DNA of 64,000 bases from Euphorbia lathyris (Eukaryota; Streptophyta; Magnoliopsida; Malpighiales; Euphorbiaceae). Below the pieces are notes generated by a model. The model was given only the letters and a program-made list of their open reading frames with translations. It was not told the DNA's origin and did no database searches. Below are positions 9,760 to 21,900 of this stretch, piece by piece (the first letter of the stretch is position 1; each line of letters opens with the position of its first letter). Location of the stretch: NCBI RefSeq assembly GCF_963576675.1, contig NC_088916.1:13430501-13494500 (forward strand). Reading direction: 5' to 3'. The translations under genes and the position numbers were made by a program.

Positions 9760-10960
9760 ATGAACTATTTAAAATTTTGTCCGTTAAGGCTGACTTCTTT
9801 TCTTATGAAAAGGTTTACACAGTGTCACTAAGTAGATTCAAGACACAAGCTTAGTCAACTTGTGACTAAGTCTGCTTCTTTACTTGAGTCAGGAAATAGC
9901 ACTTAGAGTCTATTCCTGAACTCAGCTTCTTAGTAAACTTAACTCAGCGTGAGTTCTTTACTTAGTCAGTTTTCATAGCAAGCAATATATATTAAAGGAT
10001 TTTAAGGGTTAGAAAGATATTACTCAGCAGACTTATCCTGGTTCGGCCTCTCCGCCTACGTCCAGTCCCCGGAACTCGTTCTGAGCTTTTTGAATTCTCT
10101 ACTGAGCTCTTTAAAGGTAGAGCACGAAACCTTTTACAAATAGAAGCTGAGTATAACAAGAGTACCTTCCTCTATACCTCTACTCACTCCTATATCTACG
10201 CTGAGTACTATAGCCGAGTACTCAGCCTCTCCTTTCTATTCTTCTAGAAATGATAAAGTGTTTGTCCTAAACAACGATTGCTAAAACACTTTAGATGATT
10301 GGAAATCACTCTAGACTTTTACACAATAATATGGAAATTGGTGTAAGGTGTTTGCTTTGCTTTTCTCACAAAATCTTCGAGTATGAATTTGATCAACGTT
10401 TCGACTACTTGAAGTTCTACATCGATTGAAGCAAATGGATGGCCTTTATATAGTGACACTTGAGGCACCTGGTCATTTCGAATTTCGAAATAACCGTTGG
10501 AGGGAAACGGCTTCCTGTCGTTGTCACTCTGGGCGTGCCCAGCGTCGTTGGCCAATAGGATTTACTCATCTTCTGTCTTCGTCAGTCTTCGGCAGAATGT
10601 TTCAACATTTAAGGAAAAGTCCACGGGACAGCTTTCTGTGCCTTCTGAATTTTTCCCAAAGTAGAAATACTTTGTCTAGAAGTTGAACATTGTCTGCCGC
10701 TGTCCAGACTGCTTTGTCGTCCAATTCAGCAGCTTCTACTTGAAGCTTTTGCCACGAAGACTTCTCGATCCTTCTCTTGCTGAGTTGTCGTTTTAGTTGA
10801 TACGGCCTTGTTTTGAATTCTTGGGCCGAATGGACTTGATCTGTTGACTTGGGCTTGACTTCCACTTTATGGGTCTTTGGGCTTTTTAATCTCAATGTCT
10901 TATACACAATTAAACTCAACATTGAACAAACACATTAGTGTAATAAATCAGAGCATTTAA
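9760..10960 (-). mobile_element. LTR-like insertion (probable solo LTR of a copia element)
   Basis: On the minus strand there is a TATA-like ACTATATAAAGG at about 10443-10454. About 380 bp downstream is GACGTAGGCGGAGAGGCC followed by GAACCAGG (about 10040-10065), which resembles a motif common near the U5 end of plant copia LTRs. No internal coding sequence, primer site or second LTR is present. The segment separates two consecutive parts of a LINE ORF2. I could not fix the ends or a TSD, so coordinates are approximate. Confidence 0.45.
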
Positions 10961-11001
10961 ATTTAATGTGTTAGAATATTTTTATCATTACTTCAATAAT
11001 T

Positions 11002-12270
11002 TTGTCAAATCAAAATCATGTGGAAAGGTGTTTCAACACAACCGACTATAGGGGGGGTAGTGAGATGGTAGTGGCAGAGTTGTTTATCCCAAATACGAAG
11101 ATATGGGATAGAAGGAAAGTGTTGAGCTGTATGGGTAATAACGAAGCCGAGGCTGTATTCAAAATTATTCCCCCGGCACGGTCAATAGAGGATCGGTTGA
11201 TTTGGAATTACACACGGAACGGACAGTACTCTAGTAAATCAGGCTATCAGGCTTTAATGGAGGCAGAGAGGACCATCTCGAGTCTTCCGGGGTGGACTAA
11301 GCTTTGGGCCCTGTTTCTGCCGCCAAATATTAAGTCTTTTCTGTGGAAAGTGGTATCAGGCTGTCTGGCGACTAGAAACCACCTTACATCTCGTCGGATT
11401 CCAATTCCGATCACTATCTGTTTTGCCACAATGACGTTGAACATGATTATCACCTGTTTGTAGGTTGCGTCTATGCACAAGAGTGTTGGAATTTGATGGG
11501 AATTGATTTGGACCTCTTTCAGTTCGAATATCTGTCTGATTCAATTTTGCAGGTTTGCTCAGTGGGATCCCCGGACGTCCCCAGCCATGTTACTCTCACA
11601 ATGTGGACCATATGGAACCAGCGGAACCTGCTGATTTGGGAGCAGAAATTCTTGCTGCCCGAACCAGCAATGGAAGCAGCACGACGGTTCCTCGAAGACT
11701 GGCGAGTACAGTAGCGCCCGAAAATGACGAGCAGAAGCACCTAGTGTTCGGTTCAGATAAAATGGCAACAGCCTGCGGTGGGTCGTGTGAAGTGTAATTC
11801 GGATGGTGCGGTATTTCAGGAGGGGAACACGTGTGGTTCGGGGGCTGTGCTATGAAGTTCAGATGGGTCGTTTATGGCGTGTCAAAGTAAACTCTTCCCG
11901 TTTACAGCAGACCCGAGGTTAGTTGAAGCAATTGCTCTTCGAGAAGCTATGAACTGGTCACTCTCGCTTAATTGTATAAATATTGATTTTGAGTGTAATG
12001 CATTAGAAGTGGTAGCTAAGGTAAATTCCTCACTCGAGGATTTATCCGACTTTGGCAACATTATAGATGATTGTTCGTTGATTTTGAGAAATAGACATGA
12101 TTACAAAGTGTCTTTTATTCCTCGACTAGTGAACGGGGTGTCACATGTCGTTGAATAATATGCACTTTCCAATGCTAGTAAGTTTCTTTCATTTGATATT
12201 CCGGATTGGTTACTAGAAGCGTTTTGTAAGGATTCTTATTCAATTAATTAAATTCATTCTTTGATTAAAA
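11002..12270 (+). pseudogene. LINE ORF2 C-terminal part: zf-RVT and RNase H, with A-rich 3' end
   Basis: The frame from 11062 reads VAELFIPNTKIWDRRKVL, then IEDRLIWNYTRNGQYSSKSG, the zinc-binding RT-associated (zf-RVT) region. Near 11595-11714 is TMWTIWNQRNLLIW, the linker. From about 11790 the frames give KCNSDGAVF and, at 11874-12158, an RNase H domain of RVT_3 type with IDFECNALEVVAKVNS and FIPRLVNGVSHVVE. The element ends with TTGATT and 12 to 13 A residues at 12257-12270. Frameshifts near 11460 and 11720-11800 break the reading. Confidence 0.8.
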
Positions 12271-12555
12271 AAAAAAAAAGTTTTTGAGAGCTAGGATTAT
12301 AACTCAACTAGAGAGAACTTAAATTTCTAACTACTATAATCTCTTACCAAAAGAGAAATGAAGAAAAGCAATGATTATTCACATAAGAACACCATTTATT
12401 AATATTAATAAAAACGGCATTTACATTAGATTTCATTGAGCAAGACTCATGCTTGATTCCAGTGGTCAACACCGCCATTGGATTAGATTTCATTGACCCC
12501 CTTAATTTTATATTATTAGAGAAAATAAATATAATATAATATGAAATATATTTTA

Positions 12556-13056
12556 GGGTTAATTATAAGTAGATATCTAGTAGTTTTGTCGATTTGCATA
12601 TGAGTATCTGTGGTATTTCTTTTGCAACCCCAATATGTGGTTTGCAAAATTTTGTATTTGGATTCACATTGTCAGAATTGGGTCCGATAACGACCTCAAA
12701 ATAAAACATTTCAAGAGTTAAATAATATTTTAAGCAACTTTAATTCTTCAACTTTTTAGATTTGATATCATTTATGTATTGTTTTTTTTATGAGAGAGAA
12801 AGTTAATGCTTAGAGAGATAAAACTTCATAAATGATGATTTTGAAAAATTAAAAATATGGTTTCTTATTAAATATGATACTAAACAATTTTAATTCTTAA
12901 AAATTTTCATTTTGAAGTCGTTATCGGCCAAATTTGACAAAGTAAAAAAATACTAAGTTTTACAAACCAGAATGTTACGTTTGTAAAAAAAAAAACAATA
13001 ACACATATACCCATCTGCAAATTGATAAACCACGTATATCTACTTATAATTAACCC
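12556..13056. mobile_element. Foldback (Mutator-like) element, shared-core family, copy 1
   Basis: The ends are inverted repeats: GGGTTAATTATAAGTAGATA at the left and the same motif read in from the right. Inside are inverted arms, then a core with CGACCTCAAAAT, TAATTCTTCAACTTTT, GAGAGAGAAAGTTAATG and GAAGTCGTTATCGG. This core recurs in the elements at 30668, 48817, 50616, 55620 and 59523. Flanks agree at 7 of 9 positions (TATATTTTA and AATGTTTTA), compatible with a decayed 9-bp TSD. Confidence 0.65.
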
Positions 13057-14907
13057 AATGTTTTATTTTAATACACAGTAGCCATTGAAAACACAAGTTT
13101 TAGTTTTAGTAATTTGCTTGGGATTGAAGCAAAGGCAGACAGCACACTCTCAAATGATAGGGTTAGGGAGGTGAGAAGTAGTAATTACTAGTGATTAGTG
13201 ACAGCACTTATCCCTAATTATATATTGCTTAAAACCTAAGCGATAAGTTAAGATTGATCAATACCCTAAATTAATCACATTTTATAACTCACTTAATGCA
13301 TGTCTAATTGAGTTTACAATCATAATAACAACTATGTAATAAACCCTTTAGGAAAACATCTTCAACCATGTGCTCTTTTTTTTTTTTAATACATTAAACT
13401 TCTTAATCTTAAATTAAACACATTAAGTTTTGATCTATTATAACCAACCAATGGTTCCTTCCTGGGATGGATGCAAAATGAAGTTTGAGCATTCACTGAT
13501 CGTATGAAAATACTGGAAAACTCTGTAAAAAAAAAAAATGTGAACTACCCTTGAAATTTTTGGACAACAACCTTAAAAATGTGTTTTTTATTACACAAGA
13601 AGGCTAAACGCCTAACAAAACAAGAGAAGAGAAAGGAAGAAAAGTTAAGATTGAGTGATACGACTCAATCATACATTTATCTTCAAACAAAATATGAGAA
13701 TTTTGAGGTTTAGAGACCATTAATAGATAAAGTTTAAATTGAGAAAAAAAAGTAAAGAAATTATGAAAATTGTGTAGCATGACACCTCATAAAAAAGATA
13801 CGTCACGGAAGTTTGATAAAAGATTTAGAGATTATGAAAATTATGTAGCATGATACCTTATATAAAAGATGATGTGGAAATTTAAAAGATTTAGAAAGTT
13901 CAACTTTTATATATGTATATACTATCTTTTTTTGTTTTTTTTTAATCCCATAAGTTTCACTGTTCTTTTTCCACTCTTTTACTACATTTCTTACACATGA
14001 GAAATTTCACCGTACTCTATGAGTAATATTTCCGACTAATAAAAATCGTTTTAAATACCACTATATAAACATGATTGGTGGAGGGAAAAAAAATATGTGT
14101 TATAAATTCATTGGTCGGGAGTATTACTCCAAGAGTACTCTAAAATCTTTCATTTCACATCTATTCTCACTTGTAAAATTCTATTTTAGTTTTTATTTTA
14201 CTTTTCAATTTTTTTTCTATATATTTAATTTTTTTAATTTTTTTATCCCTAAATTAATTTCACTTTTGATCTTTATACTTATAATTTATTAATTTTACTT
14301 TTGATCCTTGTACTTATAATTTTTTACTTCTTTCTAAAATTTTAACCAAATTTTACTTTTAATTTTCATTTTGATCCTTTTATTATTTATTTTTATTTTA
14401 TATTAATTCACTTTTGATCTTTGTACGTATTTATTTTTACTTTTTTACCTTCAAAAATTATTTTGACCAAATTTTTTTATCTTATCATATTATTTAGTTT
14501 TAATATTTATTTTTAATTATTTTAAAATGATTATTTTATTTTTACATATATATTTATGAATTTTCTTTGATTAATTTTATTTCAGTTTCACCGATTTTAT
14601 ATTTTAATAGTTGAAGTAATTGATTTTAATTCATATAGTTACATATGATTAATTTATTAATCCAGAACATGTATGTATAAAAATTCTTGTTAGAAACAGT
14701 TCACAACTCTGGTTTATTATCTCATTTGAACTAAACAATTACAAAGGGAATCAGATGTATATCATTTCATTTCTGAAACCGAAACAAACAGATAACAAAA
14801 TTTAGGGTCATCCCATTCATTTCTCCTTTCTGGATTACTTTATGTTACTCTTGCATGAACCAAACGTCCCCGTAATATGTAAACTTAAAAGGTGAAGGCT
14901 TTATAAT
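13057..14907. other. Gene-free AT-rich stretch
   Basis: No coding homology. Around 14250-14430 there is a degenerate repeat of about 30-35 bp based on CACTTTTGATCTTTGTAC and ACTTATAATTT, seen three to four times. A frame at 14071-14292 is an artefact of T-rich sequence. Confidence 0.55.
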
Positions 14908-15403
14908 AGTAATAAGGTATCCAAATAACTTCAAGGTTTTTAGAGAATGAAGTCTCAACGTATAAAATAGTACAATTTTAATCTCAATGTTCATCAAATA
15001 GTATAATTTTAGTCCCAATGCTTAACAAATTTCACAATTTAAAAGTCTTACTAATAGAAATTGATAGATTAGATAACCGCGCGACTATCCCTTTCACTCG
15101 TAGGTGGCATGTCATTCTTCCGCCCTAATTCACATTTTCTTTGGAGTTGACAACACAATCATGTCGAAGACACGGGTTCGATTCCCGTAAGGGATAGGTA
15201 CTCATTCTCGGCCGCTTTCAGTTAGTGTTCATTGCTAAGTGATCGCTCGCTATCTGGCTAAAAAAGGTGGTTGTGCCAATTTGTGTTAATTAGTAAAACT
15301 TTTGATTGAGCCATTTATAAACATTGAGATTAAAATTATAGTGTTTCATATACTGAGTCTAAATTAACTCTTTTTCAAAACCTTGAAGCTATTTTATTAC
15401 ATT
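14908..15403. mobile_element. Foldback element with long imperfect inverted arms
   Basis: The left arm has AACTTCAAGGTTTTTAGAGA, then TACAATTTTAATCTCAATGT. The right arm gives, inverted, AGCTTCAAGGTTTTGAAAAA, then TATAATTTTAATCTCAATGT. Arms are about 130 bp. The middle contains a tRNA-like segment. No clear TSD was found, and end positions are approximate. Confidence 0.6.
15130..15290 (+). repeat. tRNA-related segment with a perfect T-arm/B-box
   Basis: ACGGG-TTCGATT-CCCGT at 15172-15188 forms a perfect 5-bp T-arm stem and carries a canonical B-box, GGTTCGATTCC. I see no matching A-box, D-arm or acceptor stem, so it is not a working tRNA gene. About 100 bp of unrelated sequence follows. It is best read as a truncated tRNA-derived SINE within the foldback element, without a visible TSD. 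Confidence 0.45.
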
Positions 15404-15478
15404 ATCCCCGGATAATATAATAAAAAATTTCTCAACCCTTTCTCACACATGTTAGTATAGTGTAATTTTTTATATATA

Positions 15479-16537
15479 GGGCAAATTTAACCCTAACATA
15501 TGAAATGGTGTAAATTTATCCTTAACTTCCAACCAAGATCAATTTTAGCCAACTGCTATCGAAAATTTGAAAAGACTGGTTTGACTGTTATTTAACTATC
15601 ATATCGGACTTTCTAAACAAGTTTGTGGATCAATTGAATCAGTTTCCTACATTTTTGTTGTTCTTTTTCTAACTATATTAATAACACGGTAAATATTTTA
15701 GACAGTTTGATAAAAAAAATTGATTAACTTATATGTAGCAAATTTAGTTTTTAGCATTTTAACTAGGGGTGAGCATGGTCCGGTTCGGTCCAAAAACCGA
15801 ACCAAACCGAATTGGACCGAACCAAATTACCTCTATTTTTTTAAGACCAAACCAAACCAAATTATAATTCGGTTTGGTCTGGACCGAACTGAATTATTTC
15901 GGTCCGGTTCGGTTTGGTTCATGTTTGGACCAAACAAAGCACTAGAAATCTACAACTACTCGTGTCTTGACTAACTAAATAATTATATAAAGACCATAAT
16001 CATATAATTAGCTTTTCTTTTGTATATATAATTAGTTGACAGAAAAAAACATATTTAATTGTTTTTTCTTTTCTATATATAATTAGTTAATTAATTTAAA
16101 ACCTTAAAACTAAAAGTAGTATATATTGTATTTTGGTTTGGTTTTATTTGGTTTTGTTCGGTTTTGGACCAGATCAAACCAAACCGGACCGAAAACCAAA
16201 CTAGCTTAAAAATTAGGACCGAACCAAACCAAATTATAATTCGGTCCGGTTTGGTCCGGTTTTTTCGGTCTTTGGGTTTTCGGTTCGGTTCTGCTCACCC
16301 CTAATTTTAACATCATTTTTGTAATTTTGTTAGTAATACACTAAATATCCTAGACATAGTGGATATTTGGAAGATCTGAAATGACAGTTAAATACCAATC
16401 AAATTAGTTTTTTCTAATTTTCAATAATATAGGGTTAAAATTAATTTTGCTTGAAAATATTAATAAATTTTTATCATTTTATACGTAAGATTAAATCTGC
16501 ACTTTTCTTAAAACGTTAAGATTATATTTGTCTTTTA
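15479..16537. mobile_element. Foldback element interrupted by a hAT MITE
   Basis: The left arm (15479-15755) has CAAATTTAACCCTAACATAT, then AAATTTATCCTTAACTTCCA. The right arm (16312-16537), read inverted, has CAAATATAATCTTAACGTTT, and later an AATTAATTTTAACCC block. Arms correspond over about 200 bp. The hAT MITE at 15764-16303 sits near the centre. End positions are approximate. Confidence 0.58.
15764..16303. mobile_element. hAT MITE, 540 bp, 8-bp TSD ATTTTAAC
   Basis: The ends are TAGGGGTGAGCATGGTCC at the left and TAGGGGTGAGCAGAACCG reading in from the right. Perfect 8-bp TSDs ATTTTAAC lie at 15756-15763 and 16304-16311. Subterminal sequence consists of many CGGTTCGGT and GGACCGAACC motifs on both sides. 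There is no transposase. A short translated stretch at 15720-15974 is a by-product of these repeats. Confidence 0.9.
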
Positions 16538-16855
16538 TCAACACAGAGCTCATAATTGTTTTTCTAAGTACTATTCCTCCAAAAAGAATTTAAGAACCGG
16601 ACATGTGATGGCTGAGAACATGTGTGGAATAATGTTAACACTTAAAAATGTCTGGCCAAAAGAGGCAGTACTATTTCACACTGCAAAAACGTGTAATCTT
16701 CAAATTTACCAAAATGTAACTAAAAATGTTTATAGTGCCACAATTTCCCAATAAAACAACATAATTGTGTAACCCAACTATCATATTTTCCATTTCTTTC
16801 ATCAACCCATTATCACAATCATCTCAATTTTTAACAAGTACTATTATTAGTGATA

Positions 16856-17048
16856 AAAGGACGGCCCGGTGTACTACACGTCCCTACTAAGTGAGTGTGT
16901 GGAGAGGGATTCCACCATAAGAGTGTATTAGGGGCAAGTCTTTCCCTACCAATTTTTTTAACAATAAAAGACCACTCATAAGACTCGAACATGTGACCTC
17001 TAGGTCATATGATAACAACGTTTACCATTACGCCGAGACTCACCTTCT
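16856..17048 (-). mobile_element. tRNA-derived SINE (Au-SINE-like), second copy
   Basis: On the minus strand it begins GGTGAGTCTCGGCGTAATGG and carries a B-box-like TGTTCGAGTCT. It ends at CGGGCCGTCCTTTTA, the same order as the SINE at 4139-4334. TSDs of 20 bp, AAGTACTATTATTAGTGATA and AAGTACTCTTATTAGTGATA, lie at 16836-16855 and 17049-17068 with one mismatch. The body is more diverged than the 4.1-kb copy, but its TSD is nearly intact. Confidence 0.82.
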
Positions 17049-17068
17049 AAGTACTCTTATTAGTGATA

Positions 17069-17377
17069 AGTACAAAAAAAAAATCATTGTAATTTGCTTA
17101 ATTTACAATTAAGTTTTTGTAGTACTTTTTTTTACAAAACGAGAACCGAAGTCCTCCATGTTAAGAAATCATATAAGGGTTATCAAATTTGGAGAAATAT
17201 TGTATATGAACACCAAGATTGGTGATGAACGTTTACGTAGAATGAGAAGGGAAAAGTAGAATTGATTATTTCCAAATTGAAAAGTTAACATACCTCCTTC
17301 TCTCTTTATCTATGTATACCCTTCCTATCTATTCATCAAAGTAGTCGTTACACTATGTAAAGTTTGGACTTTTCCTA
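17069..17377. other. Gene-free stretch
   Basis: No coding homology or repeat structure recognised. Confidence 0.5.
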
Positions 17378-17801
17378 CTGATATGGTAATTAATGACTTT
17401 TGGGTCTAACAAGTTAAGGCCCGAGCCCATTAAACGACCAAATATCAGCCCATCTCACTTATAGGGCTCTTTTCAGAAAGATGGATTAGCAAGACACAGG
17501 AGAAGTTTTGAATTCCAAGAGATACGCTCAACTCTGCTTTATTGCGGAATTATAGGGTCCAAAGCCTATAAGGAGCTGGCACGTTAAGTGATTGCCTATA
17601 AATAGCACAGAAATGAGAGATACATGTATGTAACTAATATTCACTTCTCTAAGACACATCACTGACTTAAGCATCAGAGAGAGTTTGCCGGACTGCGACC
17701 CCTATCTGACTGTGTTTTGTGTTCTCAGGTCACTAGAAGTAGTTTCTCAAGCAGATTCTGATATTCTAATAATGTATTTTGCTTAATTAATCTCTATTAC
17801 C
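17378..17801. repeat. LTR-like segment next to a polypurine tract
   Basis: It starts TGATATGGTAATTAATGAC and ends CTCTATTA, directly abutting CCCCCCTGCCCCCTTCAA. On the minus strand that tract is a polypurine tract following the copia RNase H remnant, which suggests a 3' LTR of that minus-strand element. Against this, a plus-strand TATAAATAG (about 17597) and a CACTGACTTAAGCATC block (about 17662) look like a plus-strand LTR promoter and U5. Orientation stays open. Confidence 0.45.
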
Positions 17802-18676
17802 CCCCTGCCCCCTTCAAGTTGGAGTGTATGTCTATAACTCCAAGCAATCTGGCTTAAAAACTTTAATTGGAAATGCTTTAGTAAATATATCTGCTAGCTG
17901 TTGTGCAAAAGAAACGGCAGTGGAAGAATCAAACCAGGAATCAACTTCTCACGCACAAAATGGTAGTCAAACTCTATGGGTTTTGTTCTTTCGTGGAATG
18001 TAGAGTTGCTCATGAGAAATAATGCAAATTAATTGTCACAAAAATGGGAACATGTTGTCTATGAGGTAACTGTTGTTAAAATGTAAACCAACCATTGCAC
18101 TTCTGCAACAACTGCAGCCATTGCCTTGTACTCAGCCTCTATAAATGATCTGGAAACGGTTGCTTGCTTTTTGCTTTTCTAGGAAATCAAGGATTCTCCC
18201 ATAAATACACACAATCATGTGATTGACCATCTTGTATACACATATGTGGCCAGTCTGCATTAGAAAAGCCTCGAAGACTCGTGGATGCATGTGCTGAAAT
18301 AGGCCTTTGCTTGGGTCCTTCTTGATATCATGCAGAACTCTATGAGCAACTTGTAGATGCATTGGTGTTTGTTTTTTTAGAAGTTAACTTAATGTGTTTC
18401 CTGCAAAAACAACACCAGGACGAGTGTTAGTTAAGTAAATTAATCTCCCAATGAGCCTTCTACATGCTGTATGATCCTGTAAAGGTAACCCTTGATCTCA
18501 AGACAGTCTCAAAGTAGAATCTACATTAGTATTTACAGGTTTGGAAGCAAGACAATTTGCATCTTCACACAACTCAAGAGCATATTTCCTCTGAGAAATA
18601 TTAATGCCATTAGCAGTTTTTGCTATCTGAAAACCTAAAAAATACTTTAAAGAACCTAAAATCTTTATTTTAAATT

Positions 18677-18908
18677 TCTCAAGATGATATAGAAGAAAGC
18701 AAAAAAATGAGTTCTACTGAAGAAGAAGAAGAAGAAGAAGAGAATACAGGAAAAAGAAGTTATCTCCATAGTCAGTATATTACTCCTATTTATAACCGTT
18801 TGAGTCTAACGGATATATTTAAATAAAACTGGCTAGTATTCTAATTAACTGCTAACTTAACATTAACTACTAACCTATGGTTAATAATAAACCTATATAT
18901 GGTTAACA
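18677..18908 (-). repeat. 3' LTR of the minus-strand copia element
   Basis: 232 bp, matching the LTR at 23366-23587. It contains a longer GAA microsatellite (about 18717-18740) than its partner, which accounts for most of the length difference. Confidence 0.88.
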
Positions 18909-18959
18909 CCCCTCCTCAAGTTGGGAAGATGAACATCTAACACTCCTAATCGTCGAAGG

Positions 18960-21900
18960 AACGATGTTAACAATGGTGAATGTAAGGGTTAGGTGAAGCA
19001 ATCAACAAGTTGATTTTCTGTTGTGACAGGCAGCAAGTGAATCTTCCCAGATTGTACCTTATCTCGAATAAAATGACAGTCAATTTCCATATGTTTCGTT
19101 CGTTCATGAAACACTTCGTTCTTTGCTATTTGTATTGCAGATAGATTATCATAGAACATCAAAGTTGGCTGAGGGTGTTGAACTCGTAAATCTTTCAATA
19201 AAAACAACAACCATTGTAATTCACAAGCTGTTAAAGCCATCGCTCTATACTCCGCCTTTGAAGATGATCGACTAACAGTACTTTGTTTTTTTTATTTCCA
19301 GGTAATTAAACTGTCACCAAGAAAAACACAAAATCCTGTAACCGACTTTCTTGTTTCTTTACAATTGGCCCAATCAGAGTCTGTAAATGCTTGAAGTTGA
19401 ATCTTAGACTTCGCTGGAAAGAAAATTCCTTGGGCAGGATGTAGTTTCAAGTATCGTAGAACTCGGTGAACTGCTACCATATGCTGCTCCGTGGGCTTTT
19501 CTAAATGTTGTGAAAGTTGTTGAACAGCAAACGTTATATCTGGTCTTGTATTACAGAGATATAACAATTTCCCGACCAATTTCATGTAGGTTGTTACATC
19601 TTCAAGCAACTTTGAATTTGCAAAATCAAAATTATCAACTGACATAGGTGTAGAACATGGCTTTGCCTCCAAAAAAACATGTTTCAGCTAAACGATCTAA
19701 AGTATACTTTCTTTGACAAACATGTATTCCTTCTTTTGTTCTTGCTATTTCTAAACCAAGGATAAATTTTAAAGTACCAAGATCCTTAATAATGAAACAT
19801 TTATGCAAAAAAGTTTTAACTTCAGAAATATCAGAATCATTATTGCTAGCTAATATAACATCATCAACATACACCGTTAATGCAATAAAATTGTTACCTT
19901 TTTTACGAACAAAAAGAGAAAGATCTGCCTTTGATTTATCAAAACCAAGAGTTAAAAGGGCTTTAGTTAATTTGGAGTTCCACATTCTACTAGCTTGCTT
20001 AAGGCCATACAAAGATTTTTTAAGCCTACAAACTAGATTAGGAATATCAGATTTAATGCCTTCGGGGAGTTTCATATAAATTTCTTCCCCCTAAATCACC
20101 ATGTAAGAAAGCATTATTTATATCTAATTGTTCTAGTTTCCAATTTTGTATAGCAGCAAGAGCTAAAAGTAATCTTACAGTGGTTAATTTGGCTACAGGT
20201 GAAAAAGTTTCCAGAAAATCAATGCCTTCTCGCTGCGTATAACCTTTGGCAACCAGCCTTGCTTTGAATCTCTCTATGGAACCATCACTTTTTCTCTTTA
20301 TTTTGAAAAGCCACATGCACTTTACTTCTTTTTTACCTTCCGGCAAAGAGCAAATCTCACATGTTTTATTGTCGTTTAATGCCTTAATTTCAGCATCCAT
20401 GGCGGCTTGCCATTGAGGATATTGCGATGCTATTTTGTAACTAGTGGGCTCTGTCTGAATTGATAATGCTATGGAAAATGCTTTGTGATTGGAAGATAAA
20501 TTATCATAAGCAAGCACAGAAGAAAAAGGATGATAAATAGATTTTTCAAGAACATTAGAAACCTGAGAAGTTTCAGCAAGTGCACAGTGATAATCCTTTA
20601 GATATCTAGGCTGATTTTGTTGTCTTGTAGACTTTCTAGTGTTAGTATCCACTTGTGTATGTTGTACATTTTGTAGAACACTTTGTGATGTACCTAATTC
20701 AACATTATTATTTGGAGATGGTGGATGTAACATATTTTGCCTATTGAGAATATTTTGTGAACCTAGAGAAGTATTATCATCCCAAGCTTTGTCCTCACTA
20801 AAAGGATTAAAAACTTGTTGTTTAGAGCTATAAGGATACACATCTTTATGGAATTTCACATTGCGGGAAATAACTATATCTCCTGTTCTCATGCTTAGAA
20901 CTTTATACCCTTTCTTTCCTAAATGGTAACCTATGAAAATACCATGTTCTGCTCTAGGATCAAACTTAGTTCTATTCCTAGACAGAGTACTCACATTAAC
21001 ATAAACACCCAAAGGAACGAAGTTCATTAAAATCAGGCTTGTTTCCATATATAAGTTCATAAGGTGTTCTATTCTTAATCAACTTAGAAGGAATTCTATT
21101 AATCAAATAAACAGAATGAGCCACAAAATGATTCCAAAAAGCAGTTGGTAAAAGACTTTGAAATTTTAAAGCTCTAGCTATATTAAGAATATGTTGATGT
21201 TTTCTCTCAACCAAACCATTTTGTTGGGGCGTTTCTACACAACTTGTCTGGTGTATAATACCTTTTGATGCATAAAAAACAGACAGCTGAAACTCTGCAC
21301 CATTATCCGTTCTAATAACTTTCACTCGCTTATTAAATTGTGTGTAAATAATTTCAACAAACCTTTCAACAAGCTTGGAAACCTCACACTTGACTCTAAT
21401 AAGAAATGCCCATGTAAACCTTGAATAACTATCTACAACAGTTAGAAAATATTTATAACCTTATATTGAACTTGTTGTTGGCCCCCAAATATCCATATGA
21501 ATGATATCAAAAGGTTCAGTAACAACTGTAGTACTAACAGGAAATGCCAATTTCTTTTGTTTAGATTGAGGACAAATGTGACAGACAAAAGAATCATCAA
21601 TACAAAAATTATTTAAATACTTTCCCAAAACAGCAAGTCTATCATTAGAGATATGTCCAAAACGATAATGCCAAAGTCTATGATTACAATTTACACCAAG
21701 ATTTTGAACATTATTATCAGAAGAAACAACAGCAACATTAATAGGAGAAATATCAACATTATTAGTAGCAACATGAAGAAAATTAATGGCACATTCAACA
21801 TCTGATATATCAAGACGATATAAACCATTTTTCACATTAGCTAATCCAATCATTTTCTTGGTCGCCAAATCCTGTATCAAACACTATTTACATAAGAAAA

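Noticed and set aside
15172..15188. tRNA gene
   Set aside because: Only the T-arm is present; no acceptor stem, D-arm or A-box can be paired.
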